This document shows positions 1-9,649 of a DNA stretch of 64,000 nucleotides, one piece after another. Positions within the stretch are counted from its first letter, which is position 1; each line of letters opens with the position of its first letter. Made by a program: the position numbers and the translations under genes. Under the pieces are notes generated by a model. It was not told the DNA's origin and searched no databases. It was given only the letters and a program-made list of their open reading frames with translations. The stretch comes from Granulosicoccus antarcticus IMCC3135 (lineage in GTDB: Bacteria; Pseudomonadota; Gammaproteobacteria; Granulosicoccales; Granulosicoccaceae), in assembly GCF_002215215.1 (NCBI RefSeq), contig NZ_CP018632.1, forward strand, positions 1,856,501-1,920,500, given 5' to 3'.

Positions 1-1391
1 TACCTGACATCGCTACCATCCAGAAGTGCATCCGCAAGGGCACAATCGACCTGGTCTGGTTTCCTGCTTTCTGTGGTTCTGCGTTCAAGAACAAGGGTAT
101 GCAGCCCATGCTCGACGGTGTGGTTGCCTATCTGCCTAGCCCGACTGAAGTCAAGCCACAACCTGAAGTGGATCTGGAAGGTGTTGAAACCGGTAATTTC
201 GCGATTGTTGATCCCGACAGGCCTTTGCGTGCACTGGCGTTCAAGATCATGGATGACCGATATGGCGCTCTGACATTCATTCGCATCTACTCAGGCAGAA
301 TTGCGAAGGGTGATACGGTTCTCAATACTTTTACGGGTAAGACAGAACGAATCGGTCGTATCGTTGAAATGAACGCTGAAGACCGTATCGAGCTGGATTC
401 TGCACAAGCGGGCGATATCGTCGCTGTATTGGGCATGAAGAACGTTCAGACAGGTCATACACTGGCCGATCCGAAGCATCCTGCCACACTTGAGCCTATG
501 GTTTTCCCTGATCCGGTCATCTCGATTGCCGTATCACCGAAAGACAAGGCGGGTAGTGAGAAACTGGGTGTTGCCATTGGCAAGATGGTTGCCGAGGATC
601 CTTCTTTCCGCGTCATGACTGACGAAGAAAGTGGTGAGACGATTCTGATGGGCATGGGTGAATTGCACCTGGACATCAAGATCGACATTCTCAAGCGTAC
701 TCACGGTGTTGAAGTTCAAGTGGGCAAGCCTCAGGTGGCTTACCGCGAGACAATTACACAGAAGATCGAAGATACTTACACTCACAAGAAGCAGTCTGGT
801 GGTTCTGGCCAATACGGTCGTATCGACTACACCATCGAGCCGGGTGAGCCAGGTACTGGTTTTGAATTCGAATCCAAGGTTACAGGTGGCAACGTGCCAC
901 GTGAATACTGGCCAGCGGTCGAGAAAGGCTTCAAGCTGTCCATGCACGAAGGTGTATTGGCGGGTTATCCATTACTCGACTTCCGCGTCGTTCTGACCGA
1001 TGGTGCCTTCCACGCAGTCGATTCAAGTGCGCTGGCATTTGAAATTGCTGCCAAAGGTGCTTACCGTCAGTCTATTCAGAAGGCAGGTCCTCAGATCATC
1101 GAGCCGGTCATGAAGGTAGACGTGTTCACACCAGATGATCACGTGGGTGATGTAATCGGTGACCTTAACCGTCGTCGTGGCATGATCAAGTCACAAGAGC
1201 CAGGTGCTACCGGTGTTCGCATCAAGGCAGACGTACCTTTGTCAGAGATGTTTGGCTACATTGGTGACCTGCGTACCATGACTTCTGGTCGTGGTCAGTT
1301 CTCCATGGAGTTCAGCCACTACAACCCTTGTCCGAAGAACGTTGCGGACGTGGTTATCAAGGAAGCTCAGGAACGCAAGGCTGCGAAGTAA
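1..1391 (+). CDS. fusA: Elongation factor G, 3' part (probable second EF-G)
   Basis: GTP-dependent translocase of the ribosome; the 5' end is cut by the window edge and full codons begin at base 3. The visible part starts at the end of the G domain with CGSAFKNKG, followed by domain II. Domain III contains GMGELHLDI, domain IV has SGGSGQYGR and [18 protein letters not shown], and domain V ends in the [12 protein letters not shown] region typical of EF-G. The gene is followed at once by a strong terminator and is not flanked by rpsL, rpsG or tuf. The canonical fusA of gammaproteobacteria normally lies downstream of rpoC, beyond the right end of this window, so this is probably a second copy (fusA2-like). 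That last point is inference from synteny; the protein family is certain. Confidence 0.93.
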   Translation, partial: PDIATIQKCIRKGTIDLVWFPAFCGSAFKNKGMQPMLDGVVAYLPSPTEVKPQPEVDLEGVETGNFAIVDPDRPLRALAFKIMDDRYGALTFIRIYSGRIAKGDTVLNTFTGKTERIGRIVEMNAEDRIELDSAQAGDIVAVLGMKNVQTGHTLADPKHPATLEPMVFPDPVISIAVSPKDKAGSEKLGVAIGKMVAEDPSFRVMTDEESGETILMGMGELHLDIKIDILKRTHGVEVQVGKPQVAYRETITQKIEDTYTHKKQSGGSGQYGRIDYTIEPGEPGTGFEFESKVTGGNVPREYWPAVEKGFKLSMHEGVLAGYPLLDFRVVLTDGAFHAVDSSALAFEIAAKGAYRQSIQKAGPQIIEPVMKVDVFTPDDHVGDVIGDLNRRRGMIKSQEPGATGVRIKADVPLSEMFGYIGDLRTMTSGRGQFSMEFSHYNPCPKNVADVVIKEAQERKAAK

Positions 1392-1417
1392 TCAGTCTCT
1401 GTTAGTCCGGTAGTTTC

Positions 1418-1451
1418 AAAAAAGGCGCTCTGTAAAGAGCGCCTTTTTTTT
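1418..1451 (+). terminator. Rho-independent terminator after fusA
   Basis: A GC-rich stem (GGCGCTC / GAGCGCC) with a six-base loop is flanked by an A-run on the left and eight Ts on the right. It can therefore end transcription from either side. It lies between the EF-G gene and the convergent regulator gene. Confidence 0.93.
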
Positions 1452-1510
1452 GTCTTTCATTTCCCGATTGTTTTGAACTTGCCTGTTCGCAGGCTTCCAG
1501 AAACGAACCG

Positions 1511-2566
1511 TTAGAAGTCGATGATCGAGGCTTGCAGGGCCTTGGCGACTGCGTGCAGGCGATTGGCCGCATTAAGCTTGCGAGTGGCATTGCGCAAGTG
1601 ATAGATAATGGTGCTCTCGGTGACGCCCAGTATCTGGCTGATCTCCCACGAAGTCTTGCCTTTGGATGCCCATTCCAGGCATTCACGCTCTCGTGCACTG
1701 ATCTGTCCATCACCGGTTTGATGACAGTTAGCGCTGTTATTACGATCCCGGACGCTATTGCGCGGGATTATTGTTGGCATTGCCCAGTCTGTGCCTTGTT
1801 CATCAGCAGGTTTGGCAAGCATGTTGTTGATCATGTTCATGACTCGCTGGGCGGCATGCTCGCCAATACGTGCCAATGGCTGTCGTATTGTGCTGAGAGT
1901 CGGTCGGGTGTGAGCGGCGGCGCACAGATCACCACAACCCAGGATCGACATGTCGTGTGGCATGCGAACACCGTTCTGCTGGCAGGTGCTGAAAGCGCCC
2001 ATGGCCATTCTGTCGTTCTGCAGAAAAACGGCAGTGGGCGGGTGCTTTGAATTCAGCAGAATGTTCATTGCGTTGGCACCGCCTTCTTCATCAAGAGTTG
2101 CTTCCAGCGTTTGCATCTCAATGTCACCGCTGCGCTGGCTGGCTACCGTCTGCATGAATCCTTCGAGCGTATGTTGCACGCTGTAGCGATATGTAGGTCC
2201 CGATACCATGGCGATGCGACGATGCCCCTTGGTAATCAGATGTGCTGCTGCCAGTGTGCCTAGCTGGGTATTGTTGAGATTGGCGTGTACAACGTTCTTG
2301 CGGGTGCTGATCAGACGAGCCAATTGGTCATTGCTGAGGCAGTCAGAGTGCATGATTATGCCGTCGCAGTGGCTGCGTGCCAGGACTTCCCACGCCGTTT
2401 GCTCATCACGCGCGCTGCGACCGGCAGCAACCACAATGGTCTCGAAACCATTGGATTCCAGTCGCGCAACGGCTGCATCGACTAACGGCAACAAGCTGGC
2501 GGAGCCCGTCAATTCGATCATCAGGCCGACACGAGGGGCGGTCGTTTCAAGCAGGGCACTTGCCAT
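1511..2566 (-). CDS. Transcription regulator: LacI-type ligand-binding domain with C-terminal LuxR HTH
   Basis: 351 residues. Residues about 10-270 resemble the periplasmic-binding-protein-like effector domain of LacI/GalR regulators: a PRVGLMIEL start, AAHLITKGHRRIAMVSGP, PTAVFLQNDRMAMGAF, and LSTIRQPLARIGEHAAQR near the end. The usual N-terminal LacI helix-turn-helix is absent, and an in-frame stop about nine codons upstream of the ATG excludes a longer form. Residues about 288-345 instead form a LuxR/GerE-type HTH (ISARERECLEWASKGKTS, then TESTIIYHLRNATRKL). The ligand is likely a small sugar-like or nucleoside-like molecule, but nothing here identifies it. It is transcribed divergently from cobS. 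Targets unknown. Confidence 0.85.
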   Translation of the reverse strand: MASALLETTAPRVGLMIELTGSASLLPLVDAAVARLESNGFETIVVAAGRSARDEQTAWEVLARSHCDGIIMHSDCLSNDQLARLISTRKNVVHANLNNTQLGTLAAAHLITKGHRRIAMVSGPTYRYSVQHTLEGFMQTVASQRSGDIEMQTLEATLDEEGGANAMNILLNSKHPPTAVFLQNDRMAMGAFSTCQQNGVRMPHDMSILGCGDLCAAAHTRPTLSTIRQPLARIGEHAAQRVMNMINNMLAKPADEQGTDWAMPTIIPRNSVRDRNNSANCHQTGDGQISARERECLEWASKGKTSWEISQILGVTESTIIYHLRNATRKLNAANRLHAVAKALQASIIDF

Positions 2567-2729
2567 TGTCAGCTCAACTGTCGGTTGTCGTTACGTCGGA
2601 ATCGCTCGGTGAGTACATCATTAATCAGCTTTATTATCAGCTTTTTTCCACTGGACCCTTTCGCGCAGGGTGTCTGTCTGTGTTAGTGCGTGTAGGATAA
2701 CGCCTTTACTCTGCTCATTGCTCGGAACC

Positions 2730-3713
2730 ATGCTCGACTCGAATCAAAACAATGCGTACAACAATGCCTTGCTACCTGACACCACGGTCTCTGTAAGAGA
2801 AACCTTTGGTCTGGATGTGGATCTCATGGTACCGGCCTATTCGGCACATTCAGAGCGGGTGCCAGACATCGATCCGACCTATCTGTTTGATTTTCGCACA
2901 ACCATGGCCATACTTTCAGGCTTTGCGAATGATTGGAGGGTTTTGATTTCCGGATTCCATGGCACCGGTAAATCCACGCATATAGAGCAGGTAGCAGCTC
3001 GGCTCAACTGGCCCTGTTTGCGAATCAATCTGGATAGCCATGTCAGTCGAATTGATCTGATCGGCAAAGATGCAATCGTGCTGCGTGAAGGCAAGCAGGT
3101 TACCGAGTTTCAGGAGGGTATTCTGCCTTGGGCCTATCAGCGTAATGTGGCTCTGGTCTTCGATGAATATGATGCTGGGCGCCCTGACGTCATGTTCGTT
3201 ATCCAGCGTGTGCTTGAATCAGCGGGACAATTAACGCTGCTGGATCAAAGTCGCGTTATTCGGCCTCATCCAGCATTCCGTTTCTTTGCTACGGCCAACA
3301 CGGTGGGCTTGGGTGATACCACAGGTCTTTACCACGGCACTCAGCAAATCAACCAGGCACAGATGGATCGTTGGTCGGTTACTACCATTCTCAATTACCT
3401 GCCTGCTGATAAGGAAGCTGCAGTCGTTCTGGGTAAAGCACCGCACCTGGATAACGAGGCGGGGAAAAAGCTGATCGCTCAAATGGTTGCGCTGGCTGGG
3501 CTGACGCGCAATGCCTTTCGGAATGGCGACCTGGCAACAGTCATGAGTCCTCGTACGGTCATTACCTGGACACAGAATCTGACTTTCTTCAAGGATGTCG
3601 GTTTATCGCTGGAGCTGGCGTTTGTGAACAAATGCGATCCGGCCGAGCGAGCCTTGTTGGGTGAGCTTTATCAACGGGTCTTTGGTGAGGAGCTTCCGGA
3701 CATTGGCGTCTGA
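2730..3713 (+). CDS. cobS: Cobaltochelatase-type AAA+ ATPase CobS
   Basis: 327-residue AAA+ ATPase of the CobS family, the motor subunit that works with CobT and CobN in aerobic cobalt insertion into hydrogenobyrinate diamide. Walker A is GFHGTGKST at residues 75-83; Walker B is ALVFDEYD at about 141-148; [12 protein letters not shown] matches the sensor region. The start at 2730 gives the usual family length; an upstream in-frame start would add 20 residues that do not look like CobS. The neighbour cobT overlaps its end. No cobN or other cobalamin genes are in the window, so the partner chelatase must be elsewhere, or the pair serves another purpose. Confidence 0.9.
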   Translation: MLDSNQNNAYNNALLPDTTVSVRETFGLDVDLMVPAYSAHSERVPDIDPTYLFDFRTTMAILSGFANDWRVLISGFHGTGKSTHIEQVAARLNWPCLRINLDSHVSRIDLIGKDAIVLREGKQVTEFQEGILPWAYQRNVALVFDEYDAGRPDVMFVIQRVLESAGQLTLLDQSRVIRPHPAFRFFATANTVGLGDTTGLYHGTQQINQAQMDRWSVTTILNYLPADKEAAVVLGKAPHLDNEAGKKLIAQMVALAGLTRNAFRNGDLATVMSPRTVITWTQNLTFFKDVGLSLELAFVNKCDPAERALLGELYQRVFGEELPDIGV

Positions 3714-5685
3714 CGATCGTACAAAAGGGCAGCCTCATTTGCATCCACACAAGATAGGTGAAGTGCAAGCGGTCGGCGCTACGGAATCCGGTGCCGGTGT
3801 GCACGTCGGTGAAGGCATCAATGCGCCTCAAGGTGGCAATGCTGCGGGCATGCCTGCAGCATTCAGGCAGTCTACGGGAGCTTGCGCGCGCGCCATAGCT
3901 CGAGACAGGTCCATTGATATCACCTTCGACGAAAATGCAGAAGATGTCGAAGGCATGGTCTTGCCGGGTATTCCCGATGATGCAACGGCGCTGGAGCGGC
4001 TTCAAACCCGTGGCCGCAGTGACGCTATCGCTTTGTACAAGCAGTATCATGATGCACGTACTCATGCGCGCTATCAGCCACAAACAGACACATCGCAACG
4101 TTTGCATGCAATGGCGGAGCAGACTCGGGTTGAGTTGCTTGGCGCAAATCTTTACGAAGGTGTAGGGCGTAATCTGGACGCAGCTCTGGACGGTCGCTAC
4201 CGGTTATTACTGGATACGATTCGTAAACCGGTCATCAATCTGGGAGAGGTCGGGGAGCCACGGCTGGGAATTGAACATGCACTTACCTTGTACTTGCGTG
4301 AACAATTGAGTGATCGCCCGCTGAGTCCTGCTGCTGATGAAGTGCTGTCGGATTGGCGTGAGTGGCTGAAAAGCGATGTTTCCAGTAAGTTCAAACCGGC
4401 AGATTTCAATCTCGATGACCAGGCTGGTTTTGCCAGAGCACTGGGCAAACTGCTTCGATCTCTGGAACTCGAAGACGGTGAGCCGAGCGATAATCCTGAT
4501 GAGTTCGATGACGAGGATCAAGCGCAGGACGAGTCACAGACGCCGCAGGACGATTCTGAAAGCAGTGAGTCGGATAGTACGGACTCGCAAGATGAGGCTG
4601 ACTCGGATGCTCAGGAAGAAGATGGCAATGCCGAGGATGGCAGTGAGAGTGTCGAGCCCGATGATGACATCCCTGAGCGTAGTTCAGAGCAGCCTGGAAG
4701 TGAATGGCAGACGACGACGGGCGACGGGACTCGTCGTTCGGAAAATGATTATCACGTGTACACACGTGAGTACGATGAAGTCATTCGGCCTCTGGATCTG
4801 TGTGATGCTGAGGAGCTGACTCGTCTGCGGCAGACGCTCGATAGCCATATTGGTGACCTTCAGCGATCTGTCGGTCGATTCGCCAATCGCTTGCAACGCG
4901 TCTTGATGGCGCAGCAGCGACGCTCCTGGGAATTCGATCTGGAAGAAGGGCAGTTGGATACCTCACGCCTGACTCGAGTGCTTACCGACCCTTTGATGCC
5001 ATTGACCTTCAAGCAGGAATCGGAAACGCCCTTCCGCGATACCGTGGTGACGCTGTTGCTCGACAACTCCGGCTCCATGCATGGTCGCTCGATTCGGGTG
5101 GCTGCCGTCTGCGCCGATATCCTTTCAGCAACGCTGGAGCGTTGTGGTGTGCGTATTGAAATTCTGGGCTTCACAACCGGCGCATGGAAAGGTGGCAAGT
5201 CGCGCGAAAAGTGGGTGGCCGCAGGTTATCCACCGAACCCTGGTCGGCTGAACGATCTGCGGCACATCATCTACAAGGCTGCAGATACACCCTGGCGTCA
5301 GTCAAGGCGTAATCTGGGACTGATGATGCGCAAGGGGCTGCTCAAGGAAAATATCGATGGTGAGGCACTGCAATGGGCGCATGGTCGATTGCTGCAACGT
5401 ACCGAGCAACGGCGCATTCTGATGATGATCTCTGACGGCGCTCCTATTGACGATTCGACTCTGTCTACCAATCCGGGACGCTTTCTGGAAAAACATCTGC
5501 GACACGTCATTTCGCAGATAGAGCGTCAAGGAGAGGTGGAGCTGGTGGCAATCGGTATCGGCCACGATGTTCGTCAATACTATTCCCGAGCCACCACGAT
5601 CCATGATGTGACGCAGCTGGCCGATGTCATGACAAGTCAGCTGGTCGAGCTGTTTTCAGCCAGCCATGATCGACAGCCTCGTTGA
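3703..5685 (+). CDS. cobT: Cobaltochelatase-type VWA subunit CobT
   Basis: About 660 residues. The conserved N-terminal part starts near [17 protein letters not shown] long Asp/Glu/Ser-rich low-complexity linker covers residues about 265-330. The C-terminal part is a von Willebrand A domain with the MIDAS motif [11 protein letters not shown] (Asp at about residue 454). This is the CobT layout. CobT pairs with CobS as an AAA+/VWA chaperone complex for CobN. The TTG start at 3703 is chosen because GAGGAG lies ten bases upstream and the overlap with cobS stays short; a GTG at 3661 is an alternative. The 3' end overlaps the convergent HD-domain gene by 59 bases. Confidence 0.88.
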   Translation: MASDDRTKGQPHLHPHKIGEVQAVGATESGAGVHVGEGINAPQGGNAAGMPAAFRQSTGACARAIARDRSIDITFDENAEDVEGMVLPGIPDDATALERLQTRGRSDAIALYKQYHDARTHARYQPQTDTSQRLHAMAEQTRVELLGANLYEGVGRNLDAALDGRYRLLLDTIRKPVINLGEVGEPRLGIEHALTLYLREQLSDRPLSPAADEVLSDWREWLKSDVSSKFKPADFNLDDQAGFARALGKLLRSLELEDGEPSDNPDEFDDEDQAQDESQTPQDDSESSESDSTDSQDEADSDAQEEDGNAEDGSESVEPDDDIPERSSEQPGSEWQTTTGDGTRRSENDYHVYTREYDEVIRPLDLCDAEELTRLRQTLDSHIGDLQRSVGRFANRLQRVLMAQQRRSWEFDLEEGQLDTSRLTRVLTDPLMPLTFKQESETPFRDTVVTLLLDNSGSMHGRSIRVAAVCADILSATLERCGVRIEILGFTTGAWKGGKSREKWVAAGYPPNPGRLNDLRHIIYKAADTPWRQSRRNLGLMMRKGLLKENIDGEALQWAHGRLLQRTEQRRILMMISDGAPIDDSTLSTNPGRFLEKHLRHVISQIERQGEVELVAIGIGHDVRQYYSRATTIHDVTQLADVMTSQLVELFSASHDRQPR

Positions 5686-6268
5686 AGATCGCATTGGCCA
5701 TATCCCATAGGGTATCCGAGCCTTTGCCTATCTGTGCTGTTCTGGAGGTTACCTGGTCCAGAGACACCTCGTAATCCTTCCAGGTGCCGCCCTCGGTCAG
5801 GGCATTGAGCAGCACGGGCTGCAGTCTGTCCAATGCCTTTGCGAAGCGGGCATCGGCAGACTGGGCTGCCTCAAATTCGTCCCAGCACTGACGTAGCAGC
5901 AGAGACTGATCATCGGGTAACAGGCCGAACAGGCGAGTGGCCGCAGCCTGTTCGTTAGCCTCTTGCTCCGGGTTCTGTTGGCCGTGCAGGGGAGTGTCGC
6001 CGGCATCCACTTCCACGATGTCGTGCACCATCAGCATGAAAATAACGCGCTCTATATCGACAGCTTCGTTGGCGTGTTCGGCCAGAATACGAGCGAACAT
6101 CGTCAGGTGCCAGCTGTGCTCAGCACTGTTCTCACGTCGCTCGTTGGAAGCTATATGACTGGCCCGGTAGACAGATTTCAAGGCATCGATTGCGACGAGA
6201 AATTCTATCTGTGACTTCAGGCGTGGAGCCAGTTTTTCCGACCAGGCAGGCAAATTCGTGGCAGTCAT
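5627..6268 (-). CDS. HD-domain hydrolase, YfbR/5'-deoxynucleotidase-like
   Basis: 213 residues from the ATG at 6268 (an upstream ATG at 6316 would add 16). Metal-binding HD signature: NSAEHSWHL (His), then [14 protein letters not shown] (His-Asp), as in the HD_3 group that includes the E. coli deoxynucleotidase YfbR. Members remove phosphate from (deoxy)nucleoside monophosphates; substrate here is not proven. It is transcribed divergently from the preT/preA pyrimidine-degradation genes and its last 59 bases overlap cobT in the opposite direction. A role in supplying nucleosides or bases to the adjacent pathway is an inference from position. Confidence 0.82.
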   Translation of the reverse strand: MTATNLPAWSEKLAPRLKSQIEFLVAIDALKSVYRASHIASNERRENSAEHSWHLTMFARILAEHANEAVDIERVIFMLMVHDIVEVDAGDTPLHGQQNPEQEANEQAAATRLFGLLPDDQSLLLRQCWDEFEAAQSADARFAKALDRLQPVLLNALTEGGTWKDYEVSLDQVTSRTAQIGKGSDTLWDMANAIFNEAVDHGWLKTARPADLS

Positions 6269-6371
6269 CGCAAGCGGTGTTAATGGGTTGACCCAGACAA
6301 TAACGGATAGTGCCACGCTCGTGTCAGGTCCGAGTAGGTAAATTTATTATTGCAAAGGCGTTATTAAAAAT

Positions 6372-6387
6372 TTGACCAATTGGAAAA
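6372..6387. promoter_or_regulatory. Degenerate RutR-type operator before preT
   Basis: TTGACCAATTGGAAAA matches the RutR box TTGACCA-N2-TGGTCAA at all but two of its 14 fixed positions. It lies about 85 bases upstream of the preT start, in the gap shared with the divergent HD-domain gene. A perfect copy is present beside rutR at 10327-10342. Binding is predicted. Confidence 0.6.
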
Positions 6388-6469
6388 AAATTGCTTTAAT
6401 CGAAGATATTCCGTGATCGCCTGTCTGGCGAAATACACGGTGACAGAGTCTGTGGAGGAGTCCTTAACG

Positions 6470-7786
6470 ATGGTGTCCAGTAATCACGAACTGTTGCAGC
6501 AAGACCTGCATCCGCCCTTGTCACGGCATGAGGCGACGGTCGAATCTGATCGGTGCTACTTCTGTTATGACGCGCCTTGTGTCACTGCCTGTCCCACGGG
6601 TATCGACATCCCGCTCTTTATCCGGCAGATAAGTACGGACAATGTCTCAGGCTCGGCACGTACTATTTTCAATGAAAATATTCTGGGCGGTATGTGCGCC
6701 CGGGTATGTCCCACAGAAACATTGTGTGAACAGGCCTGTGTTCGCAATACAGCCGAAGATAACCCGGTTCGTATCGGTGAATTGCAGCGTTACTCCACCG
6801 ACCACCTGATGGAGACCGGTCAGCAACCGTTCACTCCAGCTGCCAGTACCGGGCGCAAGGTTGCAGTTGTGGGGGCCGGTCCTGCAGGTCTTGCCTGTGC
6901 GCACAGGCTTGCATTATACGGACATGCGGTTGATATTCTGGAGGCTCGTCCCAAGCCCGGTGGGCTTGATGAGTACGGCATAGCAGCCTATAAAACAGTC
7001 GATGACTTTGCACAACGTGAAGTTAGCTACATCCTGTCCATCGGAGGTATTGACGTGCTGCATGGCAAGGCGTTGGGAGAAGACTTCACCATGGATGAGC
7101 TCAAGCGCGATTACGATGCTGTGTTTCTTGGTATGGGGCTTGGGGCTGTTAATCAGCTGGGTATCGAAGGTGAAGAGCTTGATGGCGTTGATGATGCGAT
7201 CGATTTCATCGAGGAACTGCGTCAGGCAGATGACCTTTCAACGCTTGAAGTTGGCGCTGCGACTATCGTGATTGGTGGTGGTATGACAGCCATTGATGCC
7301 GCAGTACAAAACAAAATGCTGGGTTGTGAGGAGGTCACGCTAGCCTATCGCCGTGGTGTTGAATTCATGAATGCCAGTCCCTTTGAACAGGATCTGGCCA
7401 AGGTCAATGGTGTGGTTGTTCGCAACTGGTTGCAGCCCTTGCGTGTGATTGGTGAGAACGGCCGGGTCAGTGGTGTGGAGTTCGCTCGCACGGCTGTAGA
7501 GGATGGTCGCTTTGGAGTAACCGGAGAGACACTGATTTTGCCGTGCGACAGAGTGCTCAAGGCTATCGGTCAGAAGTTTGATGACAGTATTAATAGTGCA
7601 AGTGGTGAAGCGACAGTGGTGTTTGAAAAAGGTCGAATCGTGGTTGATGCAGATCGCCGAACCTCGGACGAAAAAGTCTGGGCGGGTGGTGATTGCGTCG
7701 TCGGCGGTGAAGACTTGACCGTCGCGGCTGTGCAGGACGGCAAGCTTGCCGCCGAATCCATTCATTCAATGCTGGCAAAGGGGTAG
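6470..7786 (+). CDS. preT: NAD(P)-dependent dihydropyrimidine dehydrogenase, PreT subunit
   Basis: 438 residues. PreT takes electrons from NAD(P)H through FAD and iron-sulfur clusters and passes them to PreA for reduction of uracil or thymine. Cysteines for two N-terminal 4Fe-4S clusters are visible (C29, C32, C37, C41 and C76, C80, C86, C90). An FAD site VAVVGAGPAGLACA is at about residue 131 and an NAD(P) site IVIGGGMTAIDAA at about 265, the GltD-like fold. The start at 6470 is supported by GGAGGAG nine bases upstream; an earlier ATG at 6380 has none and lies inside the operator region. preA follows after four bases. Confidence 0.93.
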   Translation: MVSSNHELLQQDLHPPLSRHEATVESDRCYFCYDAPCVTACPTGIDIPLFIRQISTDNVSGSARTIFNENILGGMCARVCPTETLCEQACVRNTAEDNPVRIGELQRYSTDHLMETGQQPFTPAASTGRKVAVVGAGPAGLACAHRLALYGHAVDILEARPKPGGLDEYGIAAYKTVDDFAQREVSYILSIGGIDVLHGKALGEDFTMDELKRDYDAVFLGMGLGAVNQLGIEGEELDGVDDAIDFIEELRQADDLSTLEVGAATIVIGGGMTAIDAAVQNKMLGCEEVTLAYRRGVEFMNASPFEQDLAKVNGVVVRNWLQPLRVIGENGRVSGVEFARTAVEDGRFGVTGETLILPCDRVLKAIGQKFDDSINSASGEATVVFEKGRIVVDADRRTSDEKVWAGGDCVVGGEDLTVAAVQDGKLAAESIHSMLAKG

Positions 7787-7790
7787 GCAC

Positions 7791-9089
7791 ATGGCTGATC
7801 TGAGCAGCAATTTTCTGGGTATTAAATCACCTAACCCTTTCTGGTTGGCGTCCGCGCCACCGACGGACAAGGAATATAACGTCGTTCGGGCATTTGAAGC
7901 GGGCTGGGGAGGGGTTGTCTGGAAGACGCTGGGCGAAGACCCCAGTGTGGTTAATGTCAACGGGCCACGCTATGGCGCCATGTACTCCAGCGATCGAACG
8001 CTGGTCGGATTCAATAATATAGAATTGATTTCCGATCGCCCGCTACAGATAAACCTGGATGAAATAAAGCGGGTCAAGCGTGACTGGCCCGATCGTGCTG
8101 TTGTGGTATCCCTGATGGTGCCTTGTGAGGAGCAGAGCTGGAAGGATATTCTGAGCAAGGTCGAGGACACGGGTGCAGATGGCATCGAATTGAACTTCGG
8201 ATGTCCGCACGGCATGTCGGAACGAGGCATGGGTGCGGCTGTCGGTCAGGTGCCTGAGTATATTCAGATGGTGACCGAATGGTGCAAGCAGAATACCCAG
8301 ATGCCGGTTATCGTCAAGTTGACGCCAAATATCACGGATATCAAAGCGCCAGCAACGGCTGCAGTGAATGGCGGTGCAGATGCCGTATCTCTGATTAATA
8401 CCATCAACTCCATCATCAGCGTTGATCTGGATACCATGTCGCCCAACCCTTCCATTGATGGCTGGGGATCACATGGTGGTTACTGCGGTCCTGCCGTCAA
8501 GCCAATCGCGCTGAACATGGTCGCTGAAATCGCGCGTAATCAGGCAACGGCAGGTATTCCCATATCGGGTATTGGTGGAATTACAACCTGGCGTGATGCT
8601 GCTGAATTCATGGCACTGGGGGCTGGTAATGTTCAGGTATGTACCGCAGCGATGACTTATGGCTTTCGTATCATCGAAGAGTTGACACAAGGTCTGTCAG
8701 ATTGGATGGATACCAGCGGTTACAAGAGCCTCGACGATTTTGTCGGCAAGGCGACGCCGAATGTGAAGGATTGGCAACAGTTGAATCTCAACTACATCGC
8801 AAAGGCAGTCATTGATCAGGACCTTTGTATCCAGTGTGGTCGTTGTCATGTGGTGTGTGAAGATACCTCGCATCAAGCCATTACCTCAATGGTGGATGGC
8901 AAGCGACATTTCGAGGTGATCAATGAAGAGTGTGTCGGCTGTAACCTGTGTGTCAGTGTTTGTCCGGTTGATCAGTGCATCAGCATGGAGCAGGTGACCG
9001 AAGGGGTCGATGTCCGAACAGACAAGCCAATCTTGAGCGAATATGCCAACTGGACGACTCACCCCAATAACCCTTCTGCCCAGCGTTGA
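7791..9089 (+). CDS. preA: NAD(P)-dependent dihydropyrimidine dehydrogenase, PreA subunit
   Basis: 432 residues. An FMN-binding dihydroorotate-dehydrogenase-like barrel (SPNPFWLASAP, GIELNFGCPHG, PISGIGGI, GAGNVQVCTA) is followed from about residue 345 by a two-cluster ferredoxin module (CIQCGRCHVVC and CVGCNLCVSVCPV). This is the catalytic subunit that reduces uracil/thymine to the 5,6-dihydro form, the first step of the reductive pyrimidine pathway. It sits four bases after preT, so the two are surely co-translated. Its 3' end overlaps the opposite-strand glycosylase gene by 31 bases. Confidence 0.94.
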   Translation: MADLSSNFLGIKSPNPFWLASAPPTDKEYNVVRAFEAGWGGVVWKTLGEDPSVVNVNGPRYGAMYSSDRTLVGFNNIELISDRPLQINLDEIKRVKRDWPDRAVVVSLMVPCEEQSWKDILSKVEDTGADGIELNFGCPHGMSERGMGAAVGQVPEYIQMVTEWCKQNTQMPVIVKLTPNITDIKAPATAAVNGGADAVSLINTINSIISVDLDTMSPNPSIDGWGSHGGYCGPAVKPIALNMVAEIARNQATAGIPISGIGGITTWRDAAEFMALGAGNVQVCTAAMTYGFRIIEELTQGLSDWMDTSGYKSLDDFVGKATPNVKDWQQLNLNYIAKAVIDQDLCIQCGRCHVVCEDTSHQAITSMVDGKRHFEVINEECVGCNLCVSVCPVDQCISMEQVTEGVDVRTDKPILSEYANWTTHPNNPSAQR

Positions 9090-9607
9090 TGTTTTTCGGT
9101 TAAGGACAGGCTAGCCATGGCTGGACTGGATGAGGGCAGGCTGACAAGTCGTATCTGTCGGCCCTGCCTTTGTTGCTCGTCCAGTACCGACTGGCAGTGT
9201 CGGACAAGCAGTTTCTCTGCACTCTTGCCGTTGCAGGCAATGCAGCTAAGGGCTGGATGGTTCTGGATGTAATCACCGATATCGTTAGCCTGTTCGCTAC
9301 TGCGAACGATACGGCTGTCGAGGCTGCCAGGTCTTTCGCAACTGGCCAGAACATCCCAAAGTGCATAGCCGCCTTGCACCAGAAGAGAGCAACGCTGCGA
9401 GTAGTCCAGTGCATGGGCCGAGATATAGCTGAGTTCTGATACTTTCAGAATAGCGAGCATGATCGGCCAGAATGCATTGCGTGGATGGGCGTAATACTGG
9501 TGAGCTACGAGTGAGGCCTGTCCGGGCATTGTTCCCAGAACCAGGGTGTGTGCGGTAGAGCTTGACAGAGGGGAGAATGAGTGTGAAGCCATCATGATAA
9601 TCAGCAT
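9059..9607 (-). CDS. DNA-deoxyinosine (hypoxanthine-DNA) glycosylase-like protein
   Basis: About 182 residues (a start at 9592 would give 177). It resembles family 6 of the uracil-DNA glycosylase superfamily: LVLGTMPGQASL at the N-terminus, YYAHPRNAFWPIM with the conserved Tyr/His/Asn/Trp, YALWDVLASCERPGSLD, and the C-terminal LPSSSPA motif. Known members excise hypoxanthine arising from adenine deamination. It lies inside the pyrimidine-degradation island, convergent to preA and before rutR in the same direction. Whether this base-excision gene is functionally linked to the pathway is unknown. Confidence 0.82.
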   Translation of the reverse strand: MLIIMMASHSFSPLSSSTAHTLVLGTMPGQASLVAHQYYAHPRNAFWPIMLAILKVSELSYISAHALDYSQRCSLLVQGGYALWDVLASCERPGSLDSRIVRSSEQANDIGDYIQNHPALSCIACNGKSAEKLLVRHCQSVLDEQQRQGRQIRLVSLPSSSPAMASLSLTEKHQRWAEGLLG

Positions 9608-9649
9608 TGCCAGTGTGTTGTTACAGGCCTGGACCAGTAAGCTGGTTGT

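Noticed and set aside
4490-4690. Low-complexity acidic region in cobT as a possible repeat or frameshift
   Set aside because: The frame stays open and CobT proteins normally have such an acidic linker before the VWA domain.
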